From Nitrosomonas sp. (GTDB lineage Bacteria > Pseudomonadota > Gammaproteobacteria > Burkholderiales > Nitrosomonadaceae), in the NCBI GenBank assembly GCA_024282035.1, contig JAMWZR010000022.1:1-40087 (forward strand): a stretch of DNA of 40,087 nucleotides, written 5' to 3'. How positions within the stretch are numbered: position 1 is the first letter of the stretch; the number at the start of each line of letters is the position of its first letter. The notes beneath the pieces were generated by a model, which made no database searches, was not told the origin of the DNA, and worked only from the letters and a program-made list of their open reading frames with translations. Position numbers and translations under genes: made by a program. Positions 7,946 through 16,379 of this stretch are shown here, piece by piece.

Positions 7946-9847
7946 TTAAATCTCTATCCGCGTCCCCAACACCAGAACCCGATTGGCCGGTAACTTGAAA
8001 TATTCGACTGCACTACCGGCATTTCTGGCCATGGCTGCAAAAATCCGCTCCTGCCACTGCATCATCCCTCCTCCCGGGGAGGGCACGATGATCTCACGAC
8101 TCAGAAAATAGGAAGTCTTCAGCGGCTCAAACTCCAAACCGTGTTGTTCACATAATTTCAGCGCCCGGGGCAAATCCGGTTCATCCTTGTAACCGTAGCG
8201 GATCGAGATCTGATAGCAATTCCCTTCCAGGGGTTGTATCGATAGACGATCTGTATCCGGCACATGGGGAATTTCCAGATACTCAACGGTCATGAATATC
8301 ACACGTTCATGCAATACCTGATTGTGCGCAAGATTATGCAATAGCGCATGCGGCACGCCGTTCATGTTGGATGTCAGGAATACGGCAGTTCCCGACACCC
8401 GCAATGGCGGATTCAGCAATAACGATTGTAGGAAAGGCTGCAACAGCAGGTCGTCAGACCGTAGATGCTCGAGCAGGATTCTCCGTCCCTGATTCCAGGT
8501 CATCATCAGAAAATACAAACTGACGCCAATGACCAGTGGAAACCAACCACCATGAAAAATCTTCAGGATGGTAGCTGCGAAAAAGGTGGTGTCGATCACC
8601 AGAAAAAATCCCGTCGCCAGCAAAGCCACAAATAAGGGATAACGCCAGGCAAAGTGCAGCACAAAAAAAGTAAGTAGCGTTTCCATGACCATGGTCGTCG
8701 TTACTGCCACACCATAGGCCGATGCCAGATTCGCCGATGAGCCAAATCCCGTAACTGCCAGCACCACTGCGCCGAGCAGTAGCCAATTGACGAAAGGAAT
8801 GTAGATCTGTCCAATTTTTTCATCTGAAGTATGACGAATTTCCATGCGTGGCAGAAAACCCAGCTGTATGGCTTGCCGGGTCACGGAAAACACACCGGAA
8901 ATGACCGCCTGCGACGCAATCACAGTGGCTACTGTTGCCAAAGCAACCGCCGGATACAACGCCCATTCCGGAAACAGCAAGAAGAACGGATTGGCAATCG
9001 CCACCGGATTCGCCAGCAACAATGCACCCTGCCCGAGATAATTCAGTACCAGTGCCGGCAACACGCAGCCATACCAGGCAAACCGAATCGGCTTGATGCC
9101 AAAATGCCCCATATCGGCATACAGTGCCTCGCCCCCGGTTACGGCCAGCACCACGGCACCCAGTGCGATGAAGGCAAACCATCCGTTCTCCAGACAAAAA
9201 GTCACGGCATAGAGAGGATTAAATGCTTGCAGAATCTGTGGTGCAACACTGATATTGATAATGCCGGTAACGCCTAACGTTATGAACCAGATCAGCGTGA
9301 CCGGTCCGAATACCGTACCGATCCCACCCGTACCATGCCGCTGCAGCAGGAACAGCGAAACCAGAACCACCACTGTAATTGGTAAAACATAAGGTTGGAA
9401 CAACGGTGTGGCCACTTCCAGTCCTTCCACTGCACTCAATACGGAAATAGCCGGCGTGATGACGCCATCGCCATAGAAAAGTGCAGCCCCGAAAGCACCA
9501 ATCATGAACAATATGCTTCGTAAACGGGGTCGACTGGACACGGATGCGCTAGCCAGCGACAGTAGCGCCATGATGCCGCCTTCGCCATGATTGTCGGCAC
9601 GCAAAAACAATGTGATGTACTTGAAAGTCACAACCGACATGATGGTCCAGAAAATCAAGGAAATGGCGCCCATCACGTTGGCATCGGACAAAGCCAGCCC
9701 ATGAGCAGGATCAAAAACCGCTTTCATGACATACAGTGGACTGGTGCCAATATCGCCATACACCACACCCAATGCCGCGAGACTGAGCGCAGTCAGCGAT
9801 TGAACCTGCTTCGTGGAATCGTCGGGTGCATCAGTGGGATTCGTCAT
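7946..9847 (-). CDS. kup: Kup-family low-affinity potassium uptake protein
   Basis: A 633-residue integral membrane K+/H+ symporter of the Kup/HAK/KT family. The diagnostic N-terminal signature LGVVYGDIGTSPLYVMK is present, about 12 hydrophobic segments fill the first ~440 residues, and a soluble C-terminal domain of roughly 180 residues follows. Length is normal. The start is uncertain: ATG at 9847 (MTNPTD) gives the usual short lead into the first helix, but in-frame starts exist at 9859 and 9916, and none has a clear ribosome-binding site. The gene is divergent from the Gly/Asp-rich secreted protein and convergent with the HsdR-N-like gene. Confidence 0.95.
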   Translation of the reverse strand: MTNPTDAPDDSTKQVQSLTALSLAALGVVYGDIGTSPLYVMKAVFDPAHGLALSDANVMGAISLIFWTIMSVVTFKYITLFLRADNHGEGGIMALLSLASASVSSRPRLRSILFMIGAFGAALFYGDGVITPAISVLSAVEGLEVATPLFQPYVLPITVVVLVSLFLLQRHGTGGIGTVFGPVTLIWFITLGVTGIINISVAPQILQAFNPLYAVTFCLENGWFAFIALGAVVLAVTGGEALYADMGHFGIKPIRFAWYGCVLPALVLNYLGQGALLLANPVAIANPFFLLFPEWALYPAVALATVATVIASQAVISGVFSVTRQAIQLGFLPRMEIRHTSDEKIGQIYIPFVNWLLLGAVVLAVTGFGSSANLASAYGVAVTTTMVMETLLTFFVLHFAWRYPLFVALLATGFFLVIDTTFFAATILKIFHGGWFPLVIGVSLYFLMMTWNQGRRILLEHLRSDDLLLQPFLQSLLLNPPLRVSGTAVFLTSNMNGVPHALLHNLAHNQVLHERVIFMTVEYLEIPHVPDTDRLSIQPLEGNCYQISIRYGYKDEPDLPRALKLCEQHGLEFEPLKTSYFLSREIIVPSPGGGMMQWQERIFAAMARNAGSAVEYFKLPANRVLVLGTRIEI

Positions 9848-10080
9848 TGCAGAAATCATCCAGTGCAATTCGATCAGGAAACGATTGTAAACCCAAAGCC
9901 GATGTTGCAATCGCATTTTCTCAATCTGTCGGCACCAAACTCTCTGGATGAAGTCATAATAAGCATTAACTATTCAGTCTCTGATTCAGCATCCATTCAG
10001 ACAATCTACGATACGATGCTAATCGTAAAAAACCTGAAATGAACGATCTGATTGCACTATTTACGAATACTGGAATTACC

Positions 10081-11334
10081 ATGAAAAAGTTTAAGTTAAC
10101 GTATGTCACACTTGCCATGATTGCCTTGCTCGCCACTCCGCCTGCGGCAGCCGAAGGCGATGGCGGATTTGATGGAGGCGGTGACTTTGGAGGTGATTTC
10201 GGTGGTGATTTTGGAGGCGACTATGGGGGAGACTATGGTGGCGACTTTGGAGGCGGTTACGATGCCGACGGCTACTATGATGGAGGCGCTGATTTTGGCG
10301 GTGACGCACCCCAGGACTATTATGACCCTGGTCAGATGGATCACTCCAACGGATTCGATCAGCAACCCAGCGACTTCCAGGCAAATACTAATCCAGTCGA
10401 TAGTCACTCCTTCGATCAAGGTAACCCAGCTCATGATCTGAATCAGTCAAACCTGGATCATCCCGCTGGAGCCGGAAGTGCCGATTCACATGCGCCACTG
10501 GATAATTCCCTGTCGCAGGAACCTCAACAGAATCATCTGACCACAGAAAGCCAGAACATCCCAGAAACCAGCCCCGGTCAGGAAACTGGTGTTGCCCAGC
10601 ACACAGCATCACCTGATTCGACCAATCCTCAAGATCAAACCACAACGGATTCAAGTGCTGCAACGACTGATCAGCAGCACAACAGCGGCACACAAACCGC
10701 CGAACAGGGAACAACTCAGGATCAGCAAGTCACCGGTCAGAACGGCGATACGACTGCAGGTAGTACAGCAAGTCAGGATTCGTCACAGAATCAGGGTGAT
10801 AACGTTCAGAATGTCGTTCAGAACAATCAAACTCAAATTGACCAGAATATAGTCAATAATCAAAATATCGATCCCAACTTTCATCACTCAGGCCATCACG
10901 GACATCACCATCTGGATGGCTTCGGTTTGGGATTGGGTGTAGGTTTAGGAATGGGACTGGGTTTCGGACCTTTCAGTCCGTTTGGCCCCTTTGGAGGATT
11001 TGGATATTACGGTTTCTCACCATTTAACAACTTCGGATTCTACAGTGGCTGGGGAGGTTGGGGATTCAGTAATTATTCCGTATTCGGTCCTTATCGCCGT
11101 TTTGAAACCTACTACCCGCTGGGAGGCTATCCTGCCGTTGCTGCTGCACCCGTATTCACCATGCCGATGGCTTCAACACCCACATATATTCAACAAAATT
11201 CAACTGCACGTCCTCCAGTCAACACCCAAAAGCCAAACTACTGGTACTACTGCCGCAGTCCGGAAGGATATTATCCCTATGTCAAACAATGCTCGGGTGA
11301 GTGGATCAAAGTACCGCCACAACCAGCTTCTTGA
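10081..11334 (+). CDS. Secreted low-complexity Gly/Asp- and Gln/Asn-rich protein, function unknown
   Basis: A 417-residue exported protein of strongly biased composition. A signal peptide (Lys-rich start, hydrophobic core, PAAA at about residue 21-24) precedes a run of GGDF/GGDY repeats (about 32-60). A Gln/Asn/Ser/Thr-rich region follows (about 85-265), then a histidine cluster (HHSGHHGHHH, near 267-276), then Gly/Phe/Tyr-rich segments (280-360). The C-terminus has YYCRSPEGYYPYVKQC followed by W-I-K-V-P. I recall similar YYPYV...C endings in envelope proteins of other betaproteobacteria. The preferred start is the ATG at 10081, directly before the signal peptide; an earlier ATG at 10039 would add 14 residues. 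Metal binding by the His cluster or an adhesive, disordered surface role are possibilities only. Confidence 0.75.
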   Translation: MKKFKLTYVTLAMIALLATPPAAAEGDGGFDGGGDFGGDFGGDFGGDYGGDYGGDFGGGYDADGYYDGGADFGGDAPQDYYDPGQMDHSNGFDQQPSDFQANTNPVDSHSFDQGNPAHDLNQSNLDHPAGAGSADSHAPLDNSLSQEPQQNHLTTESQNIPETSPGQETGVAQHTASPDSTNPQDQTTTDSSAATTDQQHNSGTQTAEQGTTQDQQVTGQNGDTTAGSTASQDSSQNQGDNVQNVVQNNQTQIDQNIVNNQNIDPNFHHSGHHGHHHLDGFGLGLGVGLGMGLGFGPFSPFGPFGGFGYYGFSPFNNFGFYSGWGGWGFSNYSVFGPYRRFETYYPLGGYPAVAAAPVFTMPMASTPTYIQQNSTARPPVNTQKPNYWYYCRSPEGYYPYVKQCSGEWIKVPPQPAS

Positions 11335-11360
11335 AAGTACAGGAGTTAATCTTCGTAGAA

Positions 11361-11708
11361 CTATCCCGAAAACTTTGCCATTGCCTCTCGCCCATACATG
11401 ATGATAATCACACCCAACAAACACACAACAACACCAAGCCAATCGGTCATGACAGGCTTTACACCATCTATCAACCACAGCCACATCAGTGCCATGCCGA
11501 TGTAAACACCACCATAAGCAGCATATACCCGGCCCGTCGCCTGCGGATGCAGACTCAGCAACCAAACAAAAATCCCCAGACTCAGTATCGCCGGAATCAG
11601 TAGCCATGCCGGTTTTTCCTGTTTCAACCACAAATAGGGCAAATAGCAACCCAAGATCTCGGCCAAGGCGGTCAAAATATATAAGCCAAATGTTTTCAGA
11701 ATTTCCAT
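11361..11708 (-). CDS. ynfA: YnfA/UPF0060-family small membrane protein
   Basis: A 115-residue inner-membrane protein with four hydrophobic segments, of UPF0060 (YnfA) length. Recognisable features are the N-terminal [13 protein letters not shown] helix, the [12 protein letters not shown] central motif and the [10 protein letters not shown] segment. The family resembles small multidrug-resistance transporters in size and topology, and an efflux role has been proposed for E. coli YnfA, but the substrate here is unknown. It lies convergently 26 bases from the end of the low-complexity secreted protein gene. Confidence 0.9.
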   Translation of the reverse strand: MEILKTFGLYILTALAEILGCYLPYLWLKQEKPAWLLIPAILSLGIFVWLLSLHPQATGRVYAAYGGVYIGMALMWLWLIDGVKPVMTDWLGVVVCLLGVIIIMYGREAMAKFSG

Positions 11709-11857
11709 GAGTTAACACCAGATCATTTTTTGGGCCATTTTGTCACAATCCACGGATTGATGGATTTTCAAGAATCAGGTTTTATTGGAGTTTAATATCC
11801 GCATATCACTATCGTGTATATTATGCGCATTTAATCCACATTGAGGAATCAAGCATC

Positions 11858-12112
11858 ATGTCACAGGATACAATTTCATGCGAACTTCACGATTACGTGG
11901 AAGTAGTGTGCATGTATGGTTATCAACTCAAACTCACACTCAAGGACGGCCGGATTGTCGAGGGAAAAGCCGTCGACATCATGAATTCCCCAGAAAAGCG
12001 CGAGTACCTGATGATCGACAATGGTACGCGACAACAGGTTGATCTGACCGAACTTGCCAAAATGGAAGTATTGACCCCCAATGCTCGGTTCAATCAAGTC
12101 ATTTTTGATTGA
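11858..12112 (+). CDS. rof: Rof/YaeO-type Rho-binding antiterminator
   Basis: An 84-residue small protein matching the Rho-binding antiterminator (Rof/YaeO) family. It begins with ISCELHDYVEVVCMYGYQL, followed by LTLKDGRIVEGKAVD and REYLMIDNGTRQQVDL, the same strand order as E. coli YaeO. Rof binds the primary RNA-binding site of Rho and reduces Rho-dependent termination. A GAGGAA ribosome-binding sequence lies about ten bases before the ATG. The mutY gene begins at or just after its stop codon, so the two are probably cotranscribed. Confidence 0.85.
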   Translation: MSQDTISCELHDYVEVVCMYGYQLKLTLKDGRIVEGKAVDIMNSPEKREYLMIDNGTRQQVDLTELAKMEVLTPNARFNQVIFD

Positions 12113-12123
12113 ACCAGAGTGTA

Positions 12124-13209
12124 ATGTTTTCCCTGGCTCAACAACTTATCGACTGGCACAAGGTTTCCGGGCGGCACCACCTACCATGGCAACGTAACGC
12201 CGATCCCTATGCGATCTGGTTGTCCGAGATCATGTTGCAGCAAACACAGGTCAGTACAGTGATTCCTTATTACCTGCGGTTCATGCAGGAATTTCCCGGA
12301 ATCGACCAACTCGCACAAGCACCATTGGATTCGGTTCTGGCACTGTGGAGCGGGTTGGGATATTACTCACGGGCACGCAATCTGCACCGCACGGCACAGA
12401 TTCTTCGACAAGATCATTGCAGTCGATTTCCGGATAGCCGGATTGCTCTTGAACAACTACCTGGAATCGGACGCTCGACCGCTGCTGCCATTGCGGTATT
12501 TGCCTTTGGGCACCGCGAGGCCATACTGGACGGTAACGTCAAACGCATTCTCACGCGATATTTCGGGATTACCGGTTATCCTGCAGAAAAATCGACCCAA
12601 AACAAATTATGGCAACTGGCTGAACAATCTTTACCCATCCATACCGATCACGGCCGGATCCAATCCTATACTCAGGCACTGATGGACTTGGGCGCCACAG
12701 TATGCTTGCGACGGAATCCGATCTGTGCCGCATGCCCGTTACAATCGAACTGCACGGCACACAGAAACAACCTGACACACCTCTTACCCGCTCCGAAGCC
12801 ACGTAAACCCATGCCGGAAAAGGAAGCCGTCCTGCTGTTTCTGGTGCAGCAACACAAACTGCTGCTCAGAAAACGACCTGCTCCTGGAATCTGGGGCGGA
12901 CTGTGGTGTCCACCCGAAATAGCAGTCGACACTGATGCCCTGACTTACTGCCAGCAACAATTTGGGATGAGAATCCAGTCCACCCGTGAATTACCTGCGG
13001 TGAATCATCAATTCACGCATTACAAACTACGGATTTACCCGAAAATCCTACACGTTACAGCACCAACCACGGCATCTGATGATCAGTTGGTCTGGCTGGA
13101 ACCATTGATGGCCCTTCACCAGGGCATACCGGCTCCAGTCAAAAAATTGCTGAATCAGAATTTCATTGTCACGGACAGTCACGCAATGCAAATGCACTCA
13201 CATGAATGA
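12124..13209 (+). CDS. mutY: A/G-specific adenine DNA glycosylase
   Basis: A 361-residue MutY, which removes adenine mispaired with 8-oxoguanine. Visible features are the catalytic-Glu region WLSEIMLQQTQV (about residues 33-45), the helix-hairpin-helix LPGIGRSTAAAI with the catalytic Asp in ILDGNVKR, and the iron-sulfur cysteine pattern C-x6-C-x2-C-x5-C. A C-terminal NUDIX-like 8-oxoG recognition domain follows. The start is taken as the ATG at 12124. An in-frame TTG at 12109 overlaps the rof stop codon and is also possible. The gene overlaps fthC by eight bases. Confidence 0.96.
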   Translation: MFSLAQQLIDWHKVSGRHHLPWQRNADPYAIWLSEIMLQQTQVSTVIPYYLRFMQEFPGIDQLAQAPLDSVLALWSGLGYYSRARNLHRTAQILRQDHCSRFPDSRIALEQLPGIGRSTAAAIAVFAFGHREAILDGNVKRILTRYFGITGYPAEKSTQNKLWQLAEQSLPIHTDHGRIQSYTQALMDLGATVCLRRNPICAACPLQSNCTAHRNNLTHLLPAPKPRKPMPEKEAVLLFLVQQHKLLLRKRPAPGIWGGLWCPPEIAVDTDALTYCQQQFGMRIQSTRELPAVNHQFTHYKLRIYPKILHVTAPTTASDDQLVWLEPLMALHQGIPAPVKKLLNQNFIVTDSHAMQMHSHE

Positions 13210-13807
13210 CTCACTGGATTGGCGAAAGCAGCAACGCAAACGTTTGCTTGCAGCACGCGAAGCTCTGCCCGAACTAATGCACCAGCAATGGAGTGAGGCC
13301 ATTTCAAACTTCCTTGTACATCACACTCGAAGCTTTGAAAGAAAAATCATTGGAATATACTGGCCTTTCCGGGGTGAATATGACGTGCGCTCAATAGCAC
13401 GCCATTTTATAGCGCAGGAAGCGACCCTCGCCTTGCCCAAGGTCATCGGTAAGCATCAACCACTGCATTTTTGCACATGGTCACCCGATAGTCCCGTGAA
13501 GGATGGCGCTTACGGTATTCCCATCCCTGAACATACTCAAATCGTCAGGCCTGATGCAGTCATCATTCCAATGGTTGGATTCGATCAACGCGGCTATCGG
13601 TTGGGTTATGGGAGTGGCTACTACGATCGCACTCTGGCGACTTACGATCCGCAACCAATCAAGATCGGAGTTGCTTTTGAGATGCAGCGACTAGGTGACC
13701 TCCATCCACAGCCACATGATATTGCAATGCATTATGTTGTTACCGAAGCAGGTATCTTTAAGATTACCGATGATCAGTTAGCATTGACGACATCGATTGT
13801 GGGTTGA
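13202..13807 (+). CDS. fthC: 5-formyltetrahydrofolate cyclo-ligase
   Basis: A 201-residue enzyme converting 5-formyl-THF to 5,10-methenyl-THF with ATP. The basic N-terminal WRKQQRKRLLAAREAL helix, the IIPMVGFDQRGYRLGYGSGYYDR signature and overall length fit the YgfA/MTHFS family. The ATG at 13202 overlaps the end of mutY (ATGAATGA), implying translational coupling. An upstream in-frame extension would lie inside mutY and is not family-like. It converges with ubiX, leaving a 44-base gap. Confidence 0.95.
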   Translation: MNDSLDWRKQQRKRLLAAREALPELMHQQWSEAISNFLVHHTRSFERKIIGIYWPFRGEYDVRSIARHFIAQEATLALPKVIGKHQPLHFCTWSPDSPVKDGAYGIPIPEHTQIVRPDAVIIPMVGFDQRGYRLGYGSGYYDRTLATYDPQPIKIGVAFEMQRLGDLHPQPHDIAMHYVVTEAGIFKITDDQLALTTSIVG

Positions 13808-13851
13808 ATCCTGCAAGCAACCAACGCATTTTCCAAACTATGCTGACATCG

Positions 13852-14469
13852 TCACCGCTGTTCGGAACCCCATCTTGGCATCAAGGTGTGAGCGATATCC
13901 AGGTGATCCAGAATGCGTGCCACCACAAAATCGGTCAAATCCTGAATGGTTTGCGGATGATGATAAAATGCTGGATTCGCCGGTAAAATGGTGACACCAC
14001 AACGGGAGAGCTTGAGCATGTTCTCCAGATGAATGGTCGAAAAAGGCGTTTCCCGTGGCACCAGGATCAATTGCCGATTCTCCTTGATCATCACATCGGC
14101 GGCGCGCTCGATCAGTTTCTCGCTCATTCCAGCTGCGATGGCAGCCAGCGTTCCCATTGTGCAGGGACAAACCACCATGGCATCGGCCGGATTGGACCCC
14201 GAGGCAACCGGAGCAAACCATTCTTCACGACCGAACACACGTAGCTGCCCTTCTGGGAGCTGGTATAACTGATTGAAATAAGATTCGGTTTCCCTGGCAC
14301 GGGAGGGTAAGGCCAGATTCATTTCTTGTTGTGCCACGATCTGCGCCACCTGCGAATACAACAAATACACTTGCTTACCGGAATGTAGCAATTGTTCCAG
14401 CAGGCGAATCCCATAAGGCATACCTGATGCGCCAGTGAGTGCCAAGGTGATGGTGTGGGGATTTTTCAC
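13852..14469 (-). CDS. ubiX: Flavin prenyltransferase UbiX
   Basis: A 205-residue UbiX, which makes prenylated FMN, the cofactor of the UbiD decarboxylase in ubiquinone synthesis. The N-terminal TLALTGASGMPYGIRLLEQL flavin-binding motif, the PCTMGTLAAIA motif and the ENMLKLSRCGVTILP segment are typical. It starts with GTG at 14469, with no strong ribosome-binding sequence. It lies 53 bases downstream of hprK on the same strand, where many proteobacteria have rapZ instead. Confidence 0.95.
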   Translation of the reverse strand: MKNPHTITLALTGASGMPYGIRLLEQLLHSGKQVYLLYSQVAQIVAQQEMNLALPSRARETESYFNQLYQLPEGQLRVFGREEWFAPVASGSNPADAMVVCPCTMGTLAAIAAGMSEKLIERAADVMIKENRQLILVPRETPFSTIHLENMLKLSRCGVTILPANPAFYHHPQTIQDLTDFVVARILDHLDIAHTLMPRWGSEQR

Positions 14470-14522
14470 GATATGGAAATCGCTTATAGGGCAAGTGCAG
14501 CTAGCACCAGGCGCGAAAAAAG

Positions 14523-15488
14523 CTAGTGTGACTGTCTGTCACTGTCTTCCGATTCGGCATTCATGGCCTGTTCGTGGCGTTCGATAAAATCCTTGATACT
14601 ATCGATACCACGAAGCTGCAACACATAGTTTCTGACCGCCGCCTCGACCAGTACGGCCAGGTTGCGCCCAGCCGCCACAGGAATGATCACCTTGCGGATG
14701 TCGACATTCATGATATTTTCATTCAGATTACTTAGCGGCAAGCGTTCGAGCAGACTGGGATCCGTACCACCACCATTTTGCAAATGCACAATCAGTTTCA
14801 TGTTCTTGTGCCGCCGTACCGCCGTCTCACCAAAAATGGTGCGTATGTTCAGCATTCCTAGACCACGCACCTCCAGATAATCCCTGAGCATGGGCGGACA
14901 ACGCCCTTCCAGTGTCTCCGGTGCAATGCGACGCAATTCGACGACATCGTCGGCTACCAATCCATGCCCACGGCTGATCAATTCCAGAGCCAGTTCACTC
15001 TTACCTACGCCGCTCTCGCCGGTAATCAGCACACCCATTCCCAGCACATCCAACAAAACACCATGCCGGGTGCACGATGGTGCCAGAATTGTGCCAAGAT
15101 AGGTACGAATGACCCAGATAACTTCCAAACCAGGAAATGGCGAAGTCAATAACGGAATATGGCGGGCGCCAGCCATATCAAGAATCGACTCAGGCACTTC
15201 CGCATTATCGGCGACAATGATGCACACCAGATTGCTCTCGGTCAGCTGATTGAGTTTCTTCTCTAGCGAAGCCGGTTCGAGTCTGTTCAGATAATGGATT
15301 TCGTCAATACTGATGACCTGAATCCAGTCGGGATGAATAAAATTCAGATGCCCGATCAAACCTTGACCCGATTGACTGATCTCGGCGTCACTCAATTCCT
15401 TGACACCACCCTCCTGACCTGCAATCCAGTTCAGTTTCAGTTTCTCTTTCTTATCTTCGAATAATTGCGTAATACTAATTCGAGACAT
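14523..15488 (-). CDS. hprK: HPr kinase/phosphorylase
   Basis: A 321-residue bifunctional HPr(Ser) kinase/phosphorylase. The N-terminal regulatory domain is followed by the catalytic domain with Walker A GESGVGKS (residues 157-164), a conserved His just before it (RHGVLLD), and the family signature EVRGLGMLNIRTIFG. It overlaps ptsN by 14 bases, indicating coupled translation. In betaproteobacteria it belongs to a regulatory rather than sugar-transporting PTS. Its substrate HPr (ptsH) and rapZ are not in this window. Confidence 0.96.
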   Translation of the reverse strand: MSRISITQLFEDKKEKLKLNWIAGQEGGVKELSDAEISQSGQGLIGHLNFIHPDWIQVISIDEIHYLNRLEPASLEKKLNQLTESNLVCIIVADNAEVPESILDMAGARHIPLLTSPFPGLEVIWVIRTYLGTILAPSCTRHGVLLDVLGMGVLITGESGVGKSELALELISRGHGLVADDVVELRRIAPETLEGRCPPMLRDYLEVRGLGMLNIRTIFGETAVRRHKNMKLIVHLQNGGGTDPSLLERLPLSNLNENIMNVDIRKVIIPVAAGRNLAVLVEAAVRNYVLQLRGIDSIKDFIERHEQAMNAESEDSDRQSH

Positions 15489-15942
15489 TGGGTTCCCACT
15501 CGGAGATCAGTTTGTGAATATGAGTCGCATCTTTACTATGCAGAATATTTTCGCGAAACTGTTTGTCACTGAACATTTGTGCCAGTTCGCTCAAGATTTG
15601 CAAATGCTTGTCTGTTGCTTTCTCGGGTACAAGTAATATACAGGCGATATTTACCGGCTGCCCATCCGGCGCATCAAATGGGATGCCTTCCTTCATGGTT
15701 ACCAATGCCGCTACGGCTTCACGCAGGCCTTTGATGCGTCCATGTGGGATGGCCACCCCCTGCCCCAGACCAGTTGAACCCAATTTTTCACGCGCAAACA
15801 AACTGTCAAAAACCTGATTTCTAGCAATCTGACTGGTATTTTCAAATAACAATCCTGCTTGTTCAAATACTCGTTTCTTGCTGGCAACATCCAAATCGAC
15901 TATTACATTTGACGGCGGTAATAATTGTGAAATCAAATTCAT
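15475..15942 (-). CDS. ptsN: Nitrogen-regulatory PTS EIIA component
   Basis: A 155-residue EIIA-Ntr protein. The phosphoacceptor His is at residue 67 in GVAIPHGRI, preceded by the LGSTGLGQ loop. It receives phosphate from the NPr/EI-Ntr relay and regulates processes such as potassium uptake and nitrogen metabolism. The position downstream of rpoN and hpf and upstream of hprK is the conserved order. Start is the ATG at 15942. Confidence 0.96.
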   Translation of the reverse strand: MNLISQLLPPSNVIVDLDVASKKRVFEQAGLLFENTSQIARNQVFDSLFAREKLGSTGLGQGVAIPHGRIKGLREAVAALVTMKEGIPFDAPDGQPVNIACILLVPEKATDKHLQILSELAQMFSDKQFRENILHSKDATHIHKLISEWEPNVSN

Positions 15943-16033
15943 AGATGAAATATTCTACTGGTCAAATGTTTATAAAATGCTACATGAATCATGACTTGCC
16001 TTTTTTCAACGTCCCACAACTAGAATATTCACT

Positions 16034-16360
16034 TTATTGTTCGAAATCTTGATCCTTCAATGAACCATGATTACGGCGTTCTAGATTTTTTTCTTTATGT
16101 TTCAGAATCTGCCGGTCCAATTTATCGACCAGGCTGTCGATTGAGGCGTACATATCCTCACTATCAGTTTCGACAAAAATATCTTTTCCACGAATGTGCA
16201 CATTGGCTTCCGCTTTTTGCTTCAGCTTATCCACCGACAGAATGACGCTCACATCGATCACATGATCGAAATGCCGCTTAATCTTGCTTATCTTAGAAAT
16301 CACATATTCACGCATCGGATCGGTTATTTCTACATGATTACCAGTAAGTTTGAGGTTCAT
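16034..16360 (-). CDS. hpf: Short-form ribosome hibernation promoting factor
   Basis: A 108-residue HPF/RaiA (sigma54 modulation) protein that binds the small ribosomal subunit and stabilises inactive ribosomes. It begins with [16 protein letters not shown] and ends with a Lys/Arg-rich tail; it lacks the C-terminal dimerisation domain of long HPF. A strong GGAAGGA ribosome-binding sequence precedes the ATG at 16360. It lies 19 bases after rpoN, as in most proteobacteria. Confidence 0.95.
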   Translation of the reverse strand: MNLKLTGNHVEITDPMREYVISKISKIKRHFDHVIDVSVILSVDKLKQKAEANVHIRGKDIFVETDSEDMYASIDSLVDKLDRQILKHKEKNLERRNHGSLKDQDFEQ

Positions 16361-16379
16361 TATCCTTCCTTTGTTCTAA

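Noticed and set aside
10170-10260. Tandem repeats considered as a CRISPR array or intergenic repeat
   Set aside because: They are in-frame GGDF/GGDY codons of a signal-peptide-bearing protein with synonymous variation; no unique spacers.
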